This document shows positions 18,973 to 27,314 of a DNA stretch of 64,000 bases, piece after piece; within the stretch, counting starts at the first letter, position 1; each line of letters opens with the position of its first letter. Both the position numbers and the translations under genes were made by a program. The DNA is taken from positions 62,001 to 126,000 of the forward strand of contig VMSW01000010.1 in assembly GCA_013791955.1 (NCBI GenBank), given 5' to 3'. The notes under the pieces were generated by a model that saw only the letters and a program-made list of their open reading frames with translations, was not told the DNA's origin and did no database searches. This DNA comes from Propionicimonas sp. GTDB taxonomy: Bacteria; Actinomycetota; Actinomycetes; Propionibacteriales; Propionibacteriaceae.

Positions 18973-20289
18973 GTGAGTCTGCCCGAGCCGTCCCGTCGCG
19001 ACACGCGACTGGACCAATATGTTGATGCCTACGCCGAACGAACCCACGGATTGCAGGTATCTGCCGTCCGAGCTTTGTTCGCCGTAGCCAACCGGCCCGA
19101 AGTGGTCTCCTTGGCTGGCGGCATGCCGAATATCGCCGATCTGCCCCGCGAGGCACTGGGTGAGGCGATGAGCCGCCTGGTTGCCGAGCGCGGCGTCCAG
19201 GCGATGCAGTACGGCTCCGGCCAAGGCGAGCTGTTCATGCGCGAGCAGATCGTCGAGGTGATGGCCGAGGAGCACATTCACGCCCACCCCGACGATGTGG
19301 TCGTCTCCTGCGGCTCTCAACAGGCCCTCGACCTGGTCACTCGAGTGTTCATCGATCCCGGCGATGTGATCTTGGCTGAAGGACCCAGCTACGTCGGCGC
19401 GTTGGGCACTTTCCACGCCTACCAGGCCAAGATCGTCCACGTGGCGATGGACGATCACGGCATCCTTCCCGATGCGCTGCGCCAGGCATTGGTGAGTCTG
19501 CGGGCGGCCGGGGAGCGGGTGAAGTTCCTCTACACCATCCCGAACTTCCAGAACCCGACCGGGGTGACCCAGCCGGTGGAGCGGCGCCGCGCGATCCTTG
19601 AGGTCGCCAAGGAATACGACCTGCTGATCATCGAGGACAACCCCTACGGGTTGCTCACCCTCGAGGGCGAGCCGATGCCCGCCATGCGTTCAATGGACGC
19701 TGACAACGTGGTTTACCTCGGCTCATTCTCCAAGACCTTCGCTCCCGGGTTCCGAATTGGCTGGGCCCTGGCCCCTCATGCGGTGCGCGAAAAGCTGGTG
19801 CTCACCCAGGAGGCGGCCACTTTGGCTCCGCCGGTGTTCAGCCAGTACGCGATCTCCACTTATCTCAACGAGTTCGACTGGCGCGGTCAGATCGTCGCTT
19901 TCCGCGACATGTACCGCGAGCGGCGCGACGCCATGCTGGCCGGCTTGGCCGAACACATGCCCCCCGGCAGCACTTGGACGGTGCCCAACGGCGGCTTCTT
20001 CGTCTGGCTGACGCTGCCAGAGGGCATTGACTCCCAAGCCATGCTGCCCCGCGCAGTCTCTGCCCGGGTGGCCTTCACCCCCGGTACGGCCTTCTACGCC
20101 GACGGCCTGGGCAGCCGCAATCTGCGGCTCTCATTCTGCTTCCCGCCTCCCGAGCGGATCTTGGAAGGCACTCGCCGCCTGGGTGAAGTCATCGCCGCTG
20201 AGATGGAGATGAACCGCACCTTCGGCATCATTCCGGGCACCGCCCGGCACAACGACCTGCAAACCGGCCCGGCACCGGACATCAGTTAG
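18973..20289 (+). CDS. PLP-dependent aminotransferase (class I/II, LysN/MocR-like catalytic domain)
   Basis: 438 residues from the GTG at 18973; an ATG 27 codons upstream would overlap the divergent acetyltransferase start and adds sequence without family resemblance. Motifs include SLAGGMPN near the N-terminus, NFQNPTG, EDNPYG and SFSKTFAPGFRIGW with the pyridoxal-phosphate lysine at about K254. There is no N-terminal DNA-binding domain, so it is an enzyme and not a MocR regulator. 2-aminoadipate or aromatic/branched-chain transaminases share this pattern; the exact substrate is not readable. ddl follows after 8 bp, suggesting co-transcription. Confidence 0.85.
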   Translation: MSLPEPSRRDTRLDQYVDAYAERTHGLQVSAVRALFAVANRPEVVSLAGGMPNIADLPREALGEAMSRLVAERGVQAMQYGSGQGELFMREQIVEVMAEEHIHAHPDDVVVSCGSQQALDLVTRVFIDPGDVILAEGPSYVGALGTFHAYQAKIVHVAMDDHGILPDALRQALVSLRAAGERVKFLYTIPNFQNPTGVTQPVERRRAILEVAKEYDLLIIEDNPYGLLTLEGEPMPAMRSMDADNVVYLGSFSKTFAPGFRIGWALAPHAVREKLVLTQEAATLAPPVFSQYAISTYLNEFDWRGQIVAFRDMYRERRDAMLAGLAEHMPPGSTWTVPNGGFFVWLTLPEGIDSQAMLPRAVSARVAFTPGTAFYADGLGSRNLRLSFCFPPPERILEGTRRLGEVIAAEMEMNRTFGIIPGTARHNDLQTGPAPDIS

Positions 20290-20297
20290 GAACCGCA

Positions 20298-21263
20298 ATG
20301 AACGACACCCAAGCCCATGGCCCCATCGTTGTGCTGGCCGGCGGACTATCGCATGAACGGGAAGTGTCGCTGCGCTCGGGTCGCCGAGTCGCTCAGGCGC
20401 TGCGCGATCAGGGCCGAGAGGTCATCGAATCCGACCTGAACGCCGGTCTGATCGAGCTGCTGCACGGCCTGAAGAACCCGGTCGTCTTCCCCCTGCTGCA
20501 TGGCGGGGTTGGCGAGGACGGCGGGCTACAGCAGGTGCTGAACCTGCTCGAGGTGGCCTATGTCGGTTCGTCCCCGGCGGCTGCGCGTCGTAGCTTCAAC
20601 AAGGCCATTGCCGGTCCGCTGGTCGCCCAGGCTGGCATCAACACTGCTGCCTCGGTTGCCCTGCCCCACGACATGTTCCGCGAACTCGGCGCCGCAGCAC
20701 TGGTGACCGCCCTCGGCGAGCGGTTCGGCTTCCCGCTGATGGTGAAGCCCGCCCGTAGCGGCTCGGCGCTCGGTTGCTCGATGGTGAACTCGGTCGACGA
20801 ACTGCCAGCGGCAATGGTGGGCGCCTACGCCTATGGCGACGTCACGGTGGTCGAGCAGTTCATCGTGGGCACCGAAGTGGCCGTTTCAGTGGTGGAACTG
20901 GACGGAAAGACCGTCGCGCTGCCTGCGGTGGAGATTCGGCCCAACTCCGGCATCTATGACTACACCGCTCGTTACACCGCTGGTGAAACCCGGTTCATCG
21001 TGCCTGCCGAGCTCTCAGCGGACGTGGCCAAGGCGTGCGCCGATCTGGCAATCTCGGCCCACCAGGTGCTTGGTCTGCAGGGCCACTCCCGCGCCGACAT
21101 CATCGTGACCGACGACGGCACCCCGGTCTTCATTGAGGCCAACTCCGCTCCCGGCATGACTGAGACCTCCTTGTTCCCCCAAGCGGTCGAGGCGGCTGGC
21201 TGGGATTTCGGGCTGCTGTGCTCCCAGCTGGTCGACAATGCCTGGGCCCGCCACGTCGGCTGA
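20298..21263 (+). CDS. ddl: D-alanine--D-alanine ligase family protein
   Basis: 321-residue ATP-grasp enzyme. The N-terminal GGLSHEREVSLRSG motif, HGGVGEDG, the ATP-grasp lysine region PLMVKPARSGSALG and the metal-binding FIEANSAPGMTE are all recognisable. It joins two D-alanines for the peptidoglycan stem peptide. It is shorter than typical actinobacterial Ddl (about 360), so it may be a second, specialised copy; whether another ddl exists cannot be seen here. It lies 8 bp after the aminotransferase and 3 bp before an acetyltransferase gene, so the three look like an operon. Confidence 0.87.
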   Translation: MNDTQAHGPIVVLAGGLSHEREVSLRSGRRVAQALRDQGREVIESDLNAGLIELLHGLKNPVVFPLLHGGVGEDGGLQQVLNLLEVAYVGSSPAAARRSFNKAIAGPLVAQAGINTAASVALPHDMFRELGAAALVTALGERFGFPLMVKPARSGSALGCSMVNSVDELPAAMVGAYAYGDVTVVEQFIVGTEVAVSVVELDGKTVALPAVEIRPNSGIYDYTARYTAGETRFIVPAELSADVAKACADLAISAHQVLGLQGHSRADIIVTDDGTPVFIEANSAPGMTETSLFPQAVEAAGWDFGLLCSQLVDNAWARHVG

Positions 21264-21266
21264 GCC

Positions 21267-21764
21267 ATGGTGCTGCTCGACATCGGCCCCGCGCGGTACG
21301 GCGACTGCCTGGACGTCCTGCGCCGCGGATTCGCCACCGATACTGCCGCTTACGGCATCACTGCCGACAACACCCCTAGTAACCCGGCCTTTTGGGTTGA
21401 GGAGCAGGTGGCAGTGGTGGTTGCCAAGGGGTTTCAGCTGTACGCGGCTGAGCGCGCTGGCGCCTTAGTCGGCTGCGCTTTCGTCGGCCCGTCCTCGGAT
21501 CGGCAGGTCTGGTCGCTGCGCCATCTCGCGGTGACGCCGGAGGCTCGCCATCAGGGCCACGGCGAGGCCCTCGTGGCCGAGGCCGTCCGCCGAGCCCGCG
21601 CTGGTGGCGCCCTCAGACTGAAGATCGGGATTGTCGGTGAGAACACCCGGCTGGCCGATTGGTACCACCGGCTCGGCTTTGTGACCGTGGATACGGGCAA
21701 TCAGTACCCCGGCCTCGTCTTCACCGTTGATCACCTCGAGCTGGCTCTGAACACAGTTCCCTGA
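21267..21764 (+). CDS. GNAT-family N-acetyltransferase
   Basis: 165 residues with the acetyl-CoA motif VTPEARHQGHGEALVAEAVRRA and the C-terminal DWYHRLGFV segment typical of GNATs. It begins 3 bp after the ddl stop, so it is the third gene of that operon. The last codons and the TGA stop lie inside a CCCTGAGCTTGTCGAAGGG palindrome (21759-21777), so a repeat element has supplied the end of the reading frame. Substrate unknown. Confidence 0.8.
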   Translation: MVLLDIGPARYGDCLDVLRRGFATDTAAYGITADNTPSNPAFWVEEQVAVVVAKGFQLYAAERAGALVGCAFVGPSSDRQVWSLRHLAVTPEARHQGHGEALVAEAVRRARAGGALRLKIGIVGENTRLADWYHRLGFVTVDTGNQYPGLVFTVDHLELALNTVP

Positions 21765-21947
21765 GCTTGTCGAAGGGCCCTCAGTGCCGCCAACAGTTCC
21801 CTGAGCTTGTCGAAGGGTCCCGGGGCCGGCCACGACCCTTCGACAAGCTCAGGGGGCTGGGGTCACGGCTCAGAGCTTGGGTGCATACCACCAGTAGTTG
21901 GCTGAGCCCGTCGAAGCCCCCACCAGTTCCCTGAGCCCGTCGAAGGG
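21759..21947. repeat. Cluster of CCCTGAGCTTGTCGAAGGG palindromic repeats
   Basis: Exact copies lie at 21759-21777 and 21799-21817 in one orientation and at 21836-21854 in the other. Variants with CCCGTCG occur at about 21902-21918 and 21929-21947. Each is preceded by AGTTCC or followed by its complement. The direct and inverted copies can pair into long hairpins between the convergent acetyltransferase and parB genes. The same element recurs at 36010-36062 and 39635-39653. Confidence 0.85.
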
Positions 21948-22009
21948 TCTTGGTGGCAACTAGGCGAACTTGGTGGCAACTATTTGTCGATAAATCGGCT
22001 TGCGGCGTC

Positions 22010-22912
22010 CTACAGGAGCAGGCCGACGATCCGCTCCAGGTCTTCGGCGCCGGAGTAGTCGATCACGATTCGACCGCGCTTGGCCGTCCCAGTGATGGAA
22101 ACCCGGGTATCGAGCCGATCAGAGAGCTCACCCTTTAGCCGGACGGCCACCGCTGGCGGTTCAGCGGCCTTCTTAGAGCGAGGCGCCCGCTTGGCACCGT
22201 GCTCACCTATGGCGACGATTTCTTCCACCGCGCGCACCGAGAGACCCTCGGCAACGATTCGAGTAGCGAGCTTTTCCATTGAGGCGACGTCGGGCAGCAT
22301 CAGCAGCGCCCGCGCATGTCCGGCGCTGAGCACCCCGGCGGCCACTCGCCGCTGCACCGGTGAAGGCAACTGCAGCAGCCGAATGGTGTTTGAGATCTGC
22401 GGCCGAGAACGCTTGATCCGGGTGGAGAGCTCTTCCTGGGTGCAGCCGAAGTCCCGCAGCATCTGCTGATAGGCGGCCGCCTCCTCCAAGGGATTCAGCT
22501 GGGCTCGGTGCAGATTCTCCAGCAAGGCGTCGCGCAGCAGATCTGCTTCTTCAGTCCGGCGGATGATCGCCGGAATTGTCGATAAACCGGCTTGTTGACT
22601 TGCGCGGGTTCGACGCTCGCCCATGACGAGCTCGTAGCGGCCATCTTCCAGCGGGCGCACCACCACCGGCTGTAGCAGGCCCACCTCTTTGATGGAGTCA
22701 ACCAACTCGGCCAGGGCGTCCTCATCGAACACCGTCCGCGGCTGCTTCGGGTTTGGCGTGATGGAGTCGATCGGGATTTCGGCAAAGCGAGCGCCACCAA
22801 CCGAGCCGGACGACTCAGCGGGGGCTTCACCTGCGGGTGCCAACTCCGGATCCGTGCGCTGCAGCAGATCGCCTAGACCCTTACCCAAGCCGGTGCGCCG
22901 TGGTGCGTTCAA
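22010..22912 (-). CDS. parB: Chromosome-partitioning protein ParB
   Basis: 300 residues. The Spo0J/ParB N-domain is visible as IPIDSITPNPKQPRTVFDE, followed by the CTP-binding GERR motif (VMGERRTRASQQAG), the helix-turn-helix around SRPQISNTIRLLQLP and a C-terminal dimerisation region. ParB binds the parS sites found within and upstream of parA and loads as a CTP-dependent clamp. I read the start as TTG, one base after the parA stop, because AAGGAG lies seven bases upstream and no ATG/GTG fits the conserved GLGKGLGDLL N-terminus. It forms an operon with parA. Confidence 0.95.
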   Translation of the reverse strand: MNAPRRTGLGKGLGDLLQRTDPELAPAGEAPAESSGSVGGARFAEIPIDSITPNPKQPRTVFDEDALAELVDSIKEVGLLQPVVVRPLEDGRYELVMGERRTRASQQAGLSTIPAIIRRTEEADLLRDALLENLHRAQLNPLEEAAAYQQMLRDFGCTQEELSTRIKRSRPQISNTIRLLQLPSPVQRRVAAGVLSAGHARALLMLPDVASMEKLATRIVAEGLSVRAVEEIVAIGEHGAKRAPRSKKAAEPPAVAVRLKGELSDRLDTRVSITGTAKRGRIVIDYSGAEDLERIVGLLL

Positions 22913-22913
22913 C

Positions 22914-23834
22914 TCACTTCTCCTTCATCTCAGCGCCGCGATGCGCCAGCTCAGTGGCCGCTGCCAGGTAGGCCTGCGCCCCAGCGGAGGCCGAGTGGTA
23001 ATTGATCACCGACTGCCCGTAGCTCGGCGCCTCGGAAACCCGCACCGAGCGCGGGATCGTCGTTGGGAGCGTCTCCTTGGGGAAGTGCCGCCGCACCTCG
23101 GAGGCCACCTGGGAGGCCAGCCGAGTGCGCGAGTCGAACATCGTCAGCAGGACCGTGGAAAGGTAGAGCCGCTCGTTCATCGAGCCTTTGACCAGGTTGA
23201 TGGTGCGCAGCAACTGGGTTACCCCCTCCAGCGCGTAGTACTCGCACTGGATCGGAATGAGAATCTCATCTGCAGCCACCAGTGCATTGAGGGTGAGCAG
23301 GCCCAACGAAGGCGGGCAATCGATGAAGACGTAATCCGGGTGGTGCAGCTCACTGAAGTCCCGCAGCGCATGCAGCAGGCGGCTCTCTCGGCTGGGAACA
23401 CTCACCAAGCCGATCTCGGCACCGGCCAGGTCGATCGTCGCCGGCAGCACCCAGAGCCCCGGAGCCTCAGTGGAGCGCTGCACCAAATCCGCGATCGAAA
23501 CCTCACCAGAGAGGGCCTCATACGTGCCCTGCACCCCTTCACTGTGGTCGACGCCGAGCGCAGTCGAGGCGTTGCCCTGTGGATCAAGATCGATCACCAG
23601 CACTTTGAGGCCACCCAGAGCCAGCGCGGTGGCCAGGTTGACTGCCGTGGTGGTCTTACCCACGCCACCCTTCTGGTTGGCGATAACCATCGTGCGGGTG
23701 CGTGGCGGCCGGGGTAGCGCTGTTTCACGTGAAACCTCACTGCTGAGGTCGTCCGACACTCCGGCGTCGTCGACTGGCTCGTCGGGTTCGTCGAAGGCCG
23801 CACGCCGTGCAGCAACCGGGGTATTGATCGACAT
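22914..23834 (-). CDS. parA: Chromosome-partitioning ATPase ParA (Soj)
   Basis: 306 residues. The deviant Walker A motif KGGVGKTTTAVNLA sits near residue 54, with LDPQGN (Walker A') and the DYVFIDCPPS Walker B region following. It is a nucleoid-binding ATPase that moves ParB-parS complexes. A non-conserved N-terminal extension of about 48 residues contains SEVSRETA, encoded by a parS sequence. The ATG has CAGGAGAG five bases upstream. rsmG lies 103 bp upstream in the same direction, with a second parS in the gap. Confidence 0.96.
   Translation of the reverse strand: MSINTPVAARRAAFDEPDEPVDDAGVSDDLSSEVSRETALPRPPRTRTMVIANQKGGVGKTTTAVNLATALALGGLKVLVIDLDPQGNASTALGVDHSEGVQGTYEALSGEVSIADLVQRSTEAPGLWVLPATIDLAGAEIGLVSVPSRESRLLHALRDFSELHHPDYVFIDCPPSLGLLTLNALVAADEILIPIQCEYYALEGVTQLLRTINLVKGSMNERLYLSTVLLTMFDSRTRLASQVASEVRRHFPKETLPTTIPRSVRVSEAPSYGQSVINYHSASAGAQAYLAAATELAHRGAEMKEK
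23722..23735. promoter_or_regulatory. parS: parS site inside the parA coding region
   Basis: GTTTCACGTGAAAC is a perfect 14-bp palindrome and matches the core of the conserved bacterial parS sequence. It encodes the VSRET residues of the ParA N-terminal extension. ParB should bind here and spread over the operon. Confidence 0.93.
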
Positions 23835-23856
23835 CTGCTCTCCTGAGACAGTCGGT

Positions 23857-23870
23857 GTTTCACGTGAAAC
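23857..23870. promoter_or_regulatory. parS: parS site upstream of parA
   Basis: A second perfect GTTTCACGTGAAAC palindrome lies 22 bp upstream of the parA start codon and 121 bp from the internal site, in the rsmG-parA gap. Its place near the ribosome-binding site suggests ParB binding may also autoregulate the operon. Confidence 0.93.
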
Positions 23871-23937
23871 TTCACCATAGGCCCAAACCGCAGACCCCTA
23901 CCGCCTGGCGAAACCAACGCCCACCAGCCGGGACAAC

Positions 23938-24543
23938 CTATCGCCTGGCGGCCTCCACCACCCAGGTGCGTTCCTGCAGAAGCGGGACGTCCAGCTCATG
24001 AACTTGAGCCTTCAGCTTCGCCCGGGCCAACTCCGGCGCGGCATCAGCCAACTCACTCAATGCTGATTGGCCCTTCAGTGCCAGCACTCGACCACCGGCG
24101 CCACACAGGGGTGCGCACCACCCAATCAGCTTCGGCAGCGGCGCGACCGCGCGGCTCACCACCACGTCATAGGTTTCGCGGTGATCCTCGGCGCGCGAAC
24201 GGACGACCCTGACCCGCTCACCAAGCCCAAGCTCAGCAACGGCCTGTTCCAGGAAGGCAGACCTCCTAGCCAACGACTCCACCAGAGTCATCATCAGGTC
24301 AGGTCGCAACAGTGCCAACGGGATCCCGGGCAAGCCAGCACCCGAGCCAACATCAGCCACCGTGGCATCCGCCGGGATCAGCCCAGCGCCCGCCACCGAG
24401 TTGAGAATGTGGCGCTCCCAAAGCCGCTCACCCTCGCGTGGCCCGATGACACCCCAAGTGATCCCACGGTCGAGCAGTATGTCGACATAGCGCTTGATCG
24501 ACTCTGAGCTGTCACCGAAGTAGTCGGCGTACCGCTGCTCCAC
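23938..24543 (-). CDS. rsmG: 16S rRNA (guanine-527-N7) methyltransferase
   Basis: 201 residues, GidB family. The SAM-binding motif is [18 protein letters not shown], followed by [15 protein letters not shown], both characteristic of RsmG. It methylates G527 of 16S rRNA; loss gives low-level streptomycin resistance in many bacteria. It starts at GTG immediately after the jag stop (TGA then GTG, no gap), so translation is coupled. It is part of the leftward rpmH-to-parB run. Confidence 0.95.
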   Translation of the reverse strand: MEQRYADYFGDSSESIKRYVDILLDRGITWGVIGPREGERLWERHILNSVAGAGLIPADATVADVGSGAGLPGIPLALLRPDLMMTLVESLARRSAFLEQAVAELGLGERVRVVRSRAEDHRETYDVVVSRAVAPLPKLIGWCAPLCGAGGRVLALKGQSALSELADAAPELARAKLKAQVHELDVPLLQERTWVVEAARR

Positions 24544-25077
24544 TCAGGCCTTCGGCAGAACCACGACGCGGCGCTGCGGCTCCTCGCCCTCAGACTCACT
24601 GACGAGTCCGGCGTCAGCAACCACGTCGTGGACGATCTTCCGCTCGAACGGGTTCATCGGGGCCAGCCGCACCGACTCGCCGCTCTCGTTCACTGAAGAC
24701 ACTGCGTCCTGGGCCAGCTCCTGCAACACCTTGCGTCGCTTCTCGCGGTACCCGGCGACATCAAGCATCAGCCGACTGCGGTGACCGGTCTCAGTCATCA
24801 CCGCCAGTCGAGCCAACTCCTGCAATGCCTCCAGCACCTCGCCATCGCGACCCACCAACTGGTCGCCTTCGGTCACGATCGAGACATGTGCCCGTCCGCC
24901 TTCGCTGAAGGTGTCGATGTCACCGTCGAGATCGGCGATGTCGAGCAACTCCTCCAGGTAGTCAGCGGCGATTTCGCCTTCGTTGTCCAGCGCCACTACC
25001 CGCTTGGACGGGCCTTCGGTTGCGCTTTCCGGGGCCGTTTCGATCTGCTCTTCACTCACGATCTGCTCTTCACTCAC
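24544..25077 (-). CDS. jag: Jag/KhpB-type RNA-binding protein (KH-R3H)
   Basis: 177 residues from the GTG at 25077, chosen because AAGGAG lies eight bases upstream; longer in-frame starts run into the yidC stop region. A KH-like domain covers GDIDTFSEGGRAHVSIV through LVGRDGEVLEALQELARL, and an R3H domain follows with YREKRRKVLQELA and APMNPFERKIVH. The first residues are a short duplicated acidic motif (VSEEQI twice) from a 17-bp tandem DNA repeat. It sits between yidC and rsmG as in most bacteria. It is a small-RNA/mRNA binding protein linked to cell-elongation control in other Gram-positives. Confidence 0.93.
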   Translation of the reverse strand: MSEEQIVSEEQIETAPESATEGPSKRVVALDNEGEIAADYLEELLDIADLDGDIDTFSEGGRAHVSIVTEGDQLVGRDGEVLEALQELARLAVMTETGHRSRLMLDVAGYREKRRKVLQELAQDAVSSVNESGESVRLAPMNPFERKIVHDVVADAGLVSESEGEEPQRRVVVLPKA

Positions 25078-25093
25078 CTGAGCCACTCCTTCG

Positions 25094-26173
25094 TCACTTC
25101 TTGCGCTGGGCACGAGTGCCCCGGCGCGGCTGTTGCCGCTCGATCACCTGACGCTGAACCTGTGGCGATTCGGCGTCATCCGCGGCAGGGGTCGTTGGGT
25201 CGGCTTCGGCGCCCTGGCGGGCCACCGTCGTCGAGCCGGCTGCCGGCGCGGTGGGCCGCTTGGCCCCGCGTCGCTTGGCAGCCACTTCAGCCGGATCCAG
25301 GCCTTTGGCCCGCATCCGCTCTTCCCAGTCCACATAGGCAGGGGTGCCCGGAGCCGGGTTGTTGTGGATCAGGATGTACTGCTGGCCCATCGTCCACAGG
25401 TTCGTCGTCAGCCAGTAGATCAGCACGCCCATCGGAATGCTGACGCCGCCGATCAGGTAGATGAACGGGAACATGTACAGCATCATTTTCTGCTGCTGAG
25501 CCATCGGGCCGGTCAGAGCCTCTGGCGGCATGTTCTTGGCCAACAACTGCAGCTGGGTAATGAACAACACCACCGACATCAACACGACCAACACCATGGT
25601 GACAACCTGGGTTGGGCCGAAGGTGAACGCGCTGCCATCCATGGGCCAGAAACGACCTGAGATCGGGGCCCCGAAGACCGTGGCGTTCTTTAGGGACGTG
25701 ACCAGGTGCGGGTTGGCTTGGAAGAAGTAGCCCAGTGGGGTGCCAGTCGAGGCGCTGTTGAGTACGTAGAACAGCGCAAGGAAGATCGGCATCTGCAGCA
25801 GCAACGGCGTGCAGGACGCCATCGGGTTGACGCCCTCGTCCTTGTAGAGCTTCATCGTCTCTTGGCCGAGGCGCTCCCGGTCGTGGCCGTGCTTCTCGTT
25901 GAGCGCCTTCACCTTCGGCTGCAGCAGCTGCATATTGCGCGAGGAGTTGATCTGCTTCACGAACAGCGGGATGAGTGCGGTGCGGATCACCACCGTGAGC
26001 AACACGATCGAAAGCGCCCAGGTCCAACCCGAGTCCGGATCCATGAAGGTGCTCAGCAGCCAGTGGAAGCCGACCAGGATCCCCGACACCGCCCAGTACA
26101 GCGGGGTCATGGCGGCGTTGAGCGCCCCAAGAAAGTCGTCCCACAACGTCAGCGGGATCAGCATCGCAATCAT
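25094..26173 (-). CDS. yidC: Membrane protein insertase YidC
   Basis: 359 residues with the YidC/Oxa1 core: a first transmembrane segment near residues 20-40, then VVIRTALIPLFVKQ with the conserved hydrophilic-groove arginine, a helical hairpin (QPKVKALNEKHGHDRERLGQE) and four further spans. The C-terminal tail is basic and Ala/Pro-rich, as in other actinobacteria, and could touch ribosomes. The ATG at 26173 fits the GAGG five bases upstream; a GTG two codons earlier lacks a site. It lies 17 bp after yidD. Confidence 0.95.
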   Translation of the reverse strand: MIAMLIPLTLWDDFLGALNAAMTPLYWAVSGILVGFHWLLSTFMDPDSGWTWALSIVLLTVVIRTALIPLFVKQINSSRNMQLLQPKVKALNEKHGHDRERLGQETMKLYKDEGVNPMASCTPLLLQMPIFLALFYVLNSASTGTPLGYFFQANPHLVTSLKNATVFGAPISGRFWPMDGSAFTFGPTQVVTMVLVVLMSVVLFITQLQLLAKNMPPEALTGPMAQQQKMMLYMFPFIYLIGGVSIPMGVLIYWLTTNLWTMGQQYILIHNNPAPGTPAYVDWEERMRAKGLDPAEVAAKRRGAKRPTAPAAGSTTVARQGAEADPTTPAADDAESPQVQRQVIERQQPRRGTRAQRKK

Positions 26174-26190
26174 GTTCACCTCAAAGCGGC

Positions 26191-26520
26191 TTAGGCTGCC
26201 TGGTCGGGCGCCGTAGTGGTTTGGGAGCAGTCCTGCTCACAAGCATGTGCTGCGTGTTTGGCAGCGTGTTTGGCCGCCTGTTCGGCGGCCCATTCCTGCG
26301 CCGCACGGGTGCCAGGGACCGGATCGTAACCGCCCAGCGACCAGGGGTGACAGCTCGCCAGTCGACGTCCGCCCAACCAAGTTCCCTTGATTGCCCCATG
26401 CACGGTGACGGCTTCCAGAGCGTAGGCCGAACACGACGGGTAGTACTTGCACACCGGGGGGTAGAGCGGCGAAATCACCGCGCGATAGACCTTCAACAGC
26501 CCAATCAGCAGGTACTTCAT
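26191..26520 (-). CDS. yidD: Membrane protein insertion efficiency factor YidD
   Basis: 109 residues. The conserved YidD core is visible as SPLYPPVCKYYPSCSAYALEA and the HGAIKGTWLGGRRLASCHPW segment, including the three invariant cysteines. The last 30 residues are an Ala/His/Lys-rich repeat-like tail ending in HACEQDC, not part of the family core. It helps YidC insert inner-membrane proteins. Its start overlaps the rnpA stop. Confidence 0.94.
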   Translation of the reverse strand: MKYLLIGLLKVYRAVISPLYPPVCKYYPSCSAYALEAVTVHGAIKGTWLGGRRLASCHPWSLGGYDPVPGTRAAQEWAAEQAAKHAAKHAAHACEQDCSQTTTAPDQAA

Positions 26521-26852
26521 GCCGCGAGCCGATTCAGGCAGGCGGTCAATGCAGTCTCGAATTCGGTGCGCAGATCCCCACTGGAGGCCTCCGGCAGCGC
26601 GCGCACCACCAGATCCACCGGAAAAGGTGTGGCTGGCAACGCGGCCGCGGCAAGATGGCGAAGCTGTCGCTTCACGCGGTTGCGCACCACCGCCTTACCC
26701 ACCGCCTTAGAGACGATGAAACCCGCCCGCGACGGCGGAAGTTCGGTTTTGCGCGCGTGCATCACCAAGCAGCTGCGTCCAGCGCGGACGCCCTGCCGCA
26801 TGGTGTCGCGGAACTCGCCGGCTCGGCGCAGTCGCGACTCCGAACCCAGCAC
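26517..26852 (-). CDS. rnpA: Ribonuclease P protein component
   Basis: 111 residues from the GTG at 26852 beginning VLGSESRLRRAGEFR, the usual RnpA N-terminus; a longer frame exists upstream but would overlap rpmH. The RNR motif is seen as NRVKRQLRHLA, preceded by the FIVSKAVGKAVVRN stretch. It binds RNase P RNA and aids tRNA 5' maturation. It starts 10 bp after rpmH, and its end overlaps yidD by four bases. No good Shine-Dalgarno is visible, so coupling to rpmH translation is likely. Confidence 0.92.
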   Translation of the reverse strand: MLGSESRLRRAGEFRDTMRQGVRAGRSCLVMHARKTELPPSRAGFIVSKAVGKAVVRNRVKRQLRHLAAAALPATPFPVDLVVRALPEASSGDLRTEFETALTACLNRLAA

Positions 26853-26862
26853 GGGGTGAGAC

Positions 26863-27000
26863 TCAGCCGGCCAGGCGGACTCGGCCCTGACGGCGCCGGG
26901 AGGAGATGATGGCGCGCCCGGCGCGGGTCCGCATGCGCAGACGGAAACCATGGGTGCGGCTGCGACGCCGATTGCTCGGCTGGAAAGTGCGCTTAGTCAC
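26863..27000 (-). CDS. rpmH: 50S ribosomal protein L34
   Basis: 45 residues starting at GTG ([20 protein letters not shown]) and continuing with [20 protein letters not shown], an almost canonical actinobacterial L34. GGAG lies seven bases upstream of the GTG. It is the first gene of the leftward rpmH-rnpA-yidD-yidC-jag-rsmG-parA-parB run, and diverges from dnaA across the 314-bp origin-proximal gap. Confidence 0.95.
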   Translation of the reverse strand: MTKRTFQPSNRRRSRTHGFRLRMRTRAGRAIISSRRRQGRVRLAG

Positions 27001-27314
27001 GCGGATGCTCCACTGTTCGATGGTCTGGGTACATATGCACCGCGAAGGCGCACGAGTGCCACGAAGGCGACTGGCTAACGATACGCGGCTGGCCCACCGT
27101 CCGGCAAACCGAAGCCTCCACCGGGTTAAGTCGAGCCGACACGCCGTAACAAGTAGGAAACAATTTCGAGATCGTTTGCGCAGCGGGCATTGGCTGGGTA
27201 GGTTGCTAGGAGCCAGCGGGGGTGAGTTCCCGAGCTTCTGCCTATCCGTGCACAGTCTGTGGACAAGGGTGTGGAAATCCCGCGAGCATCGGAAAGAAGG
27301 AGTAGGCAGCGGAT
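27001..27314. promoter_or_regulatory. rpmH-dnaA divergent intergenic region
   Basis: This 314-bp gap must contain the promoters for both rpmH (leftward) and dnaA (rightward). One good DnaA-box match, TGTGGACAA (TTGTCCACA on the other strand), sits at 27258-27266, about 50 bp upstream of the dnaA start, and a weaker TGTGGAAAT follows at 27270-27278; both suit DnaA autoregulation. A moderately A+T-rich stretch lies around 27148-27178. No gene is supported. Confidence 0.6.

Noticed and set aside
23594..23917. Frame on the leftward strand reading through both parS sites
   Set aside because: It is an alternate frame of the parA 5' region; its repeated RFHVK-type residues arise only from the two parS palindromes.
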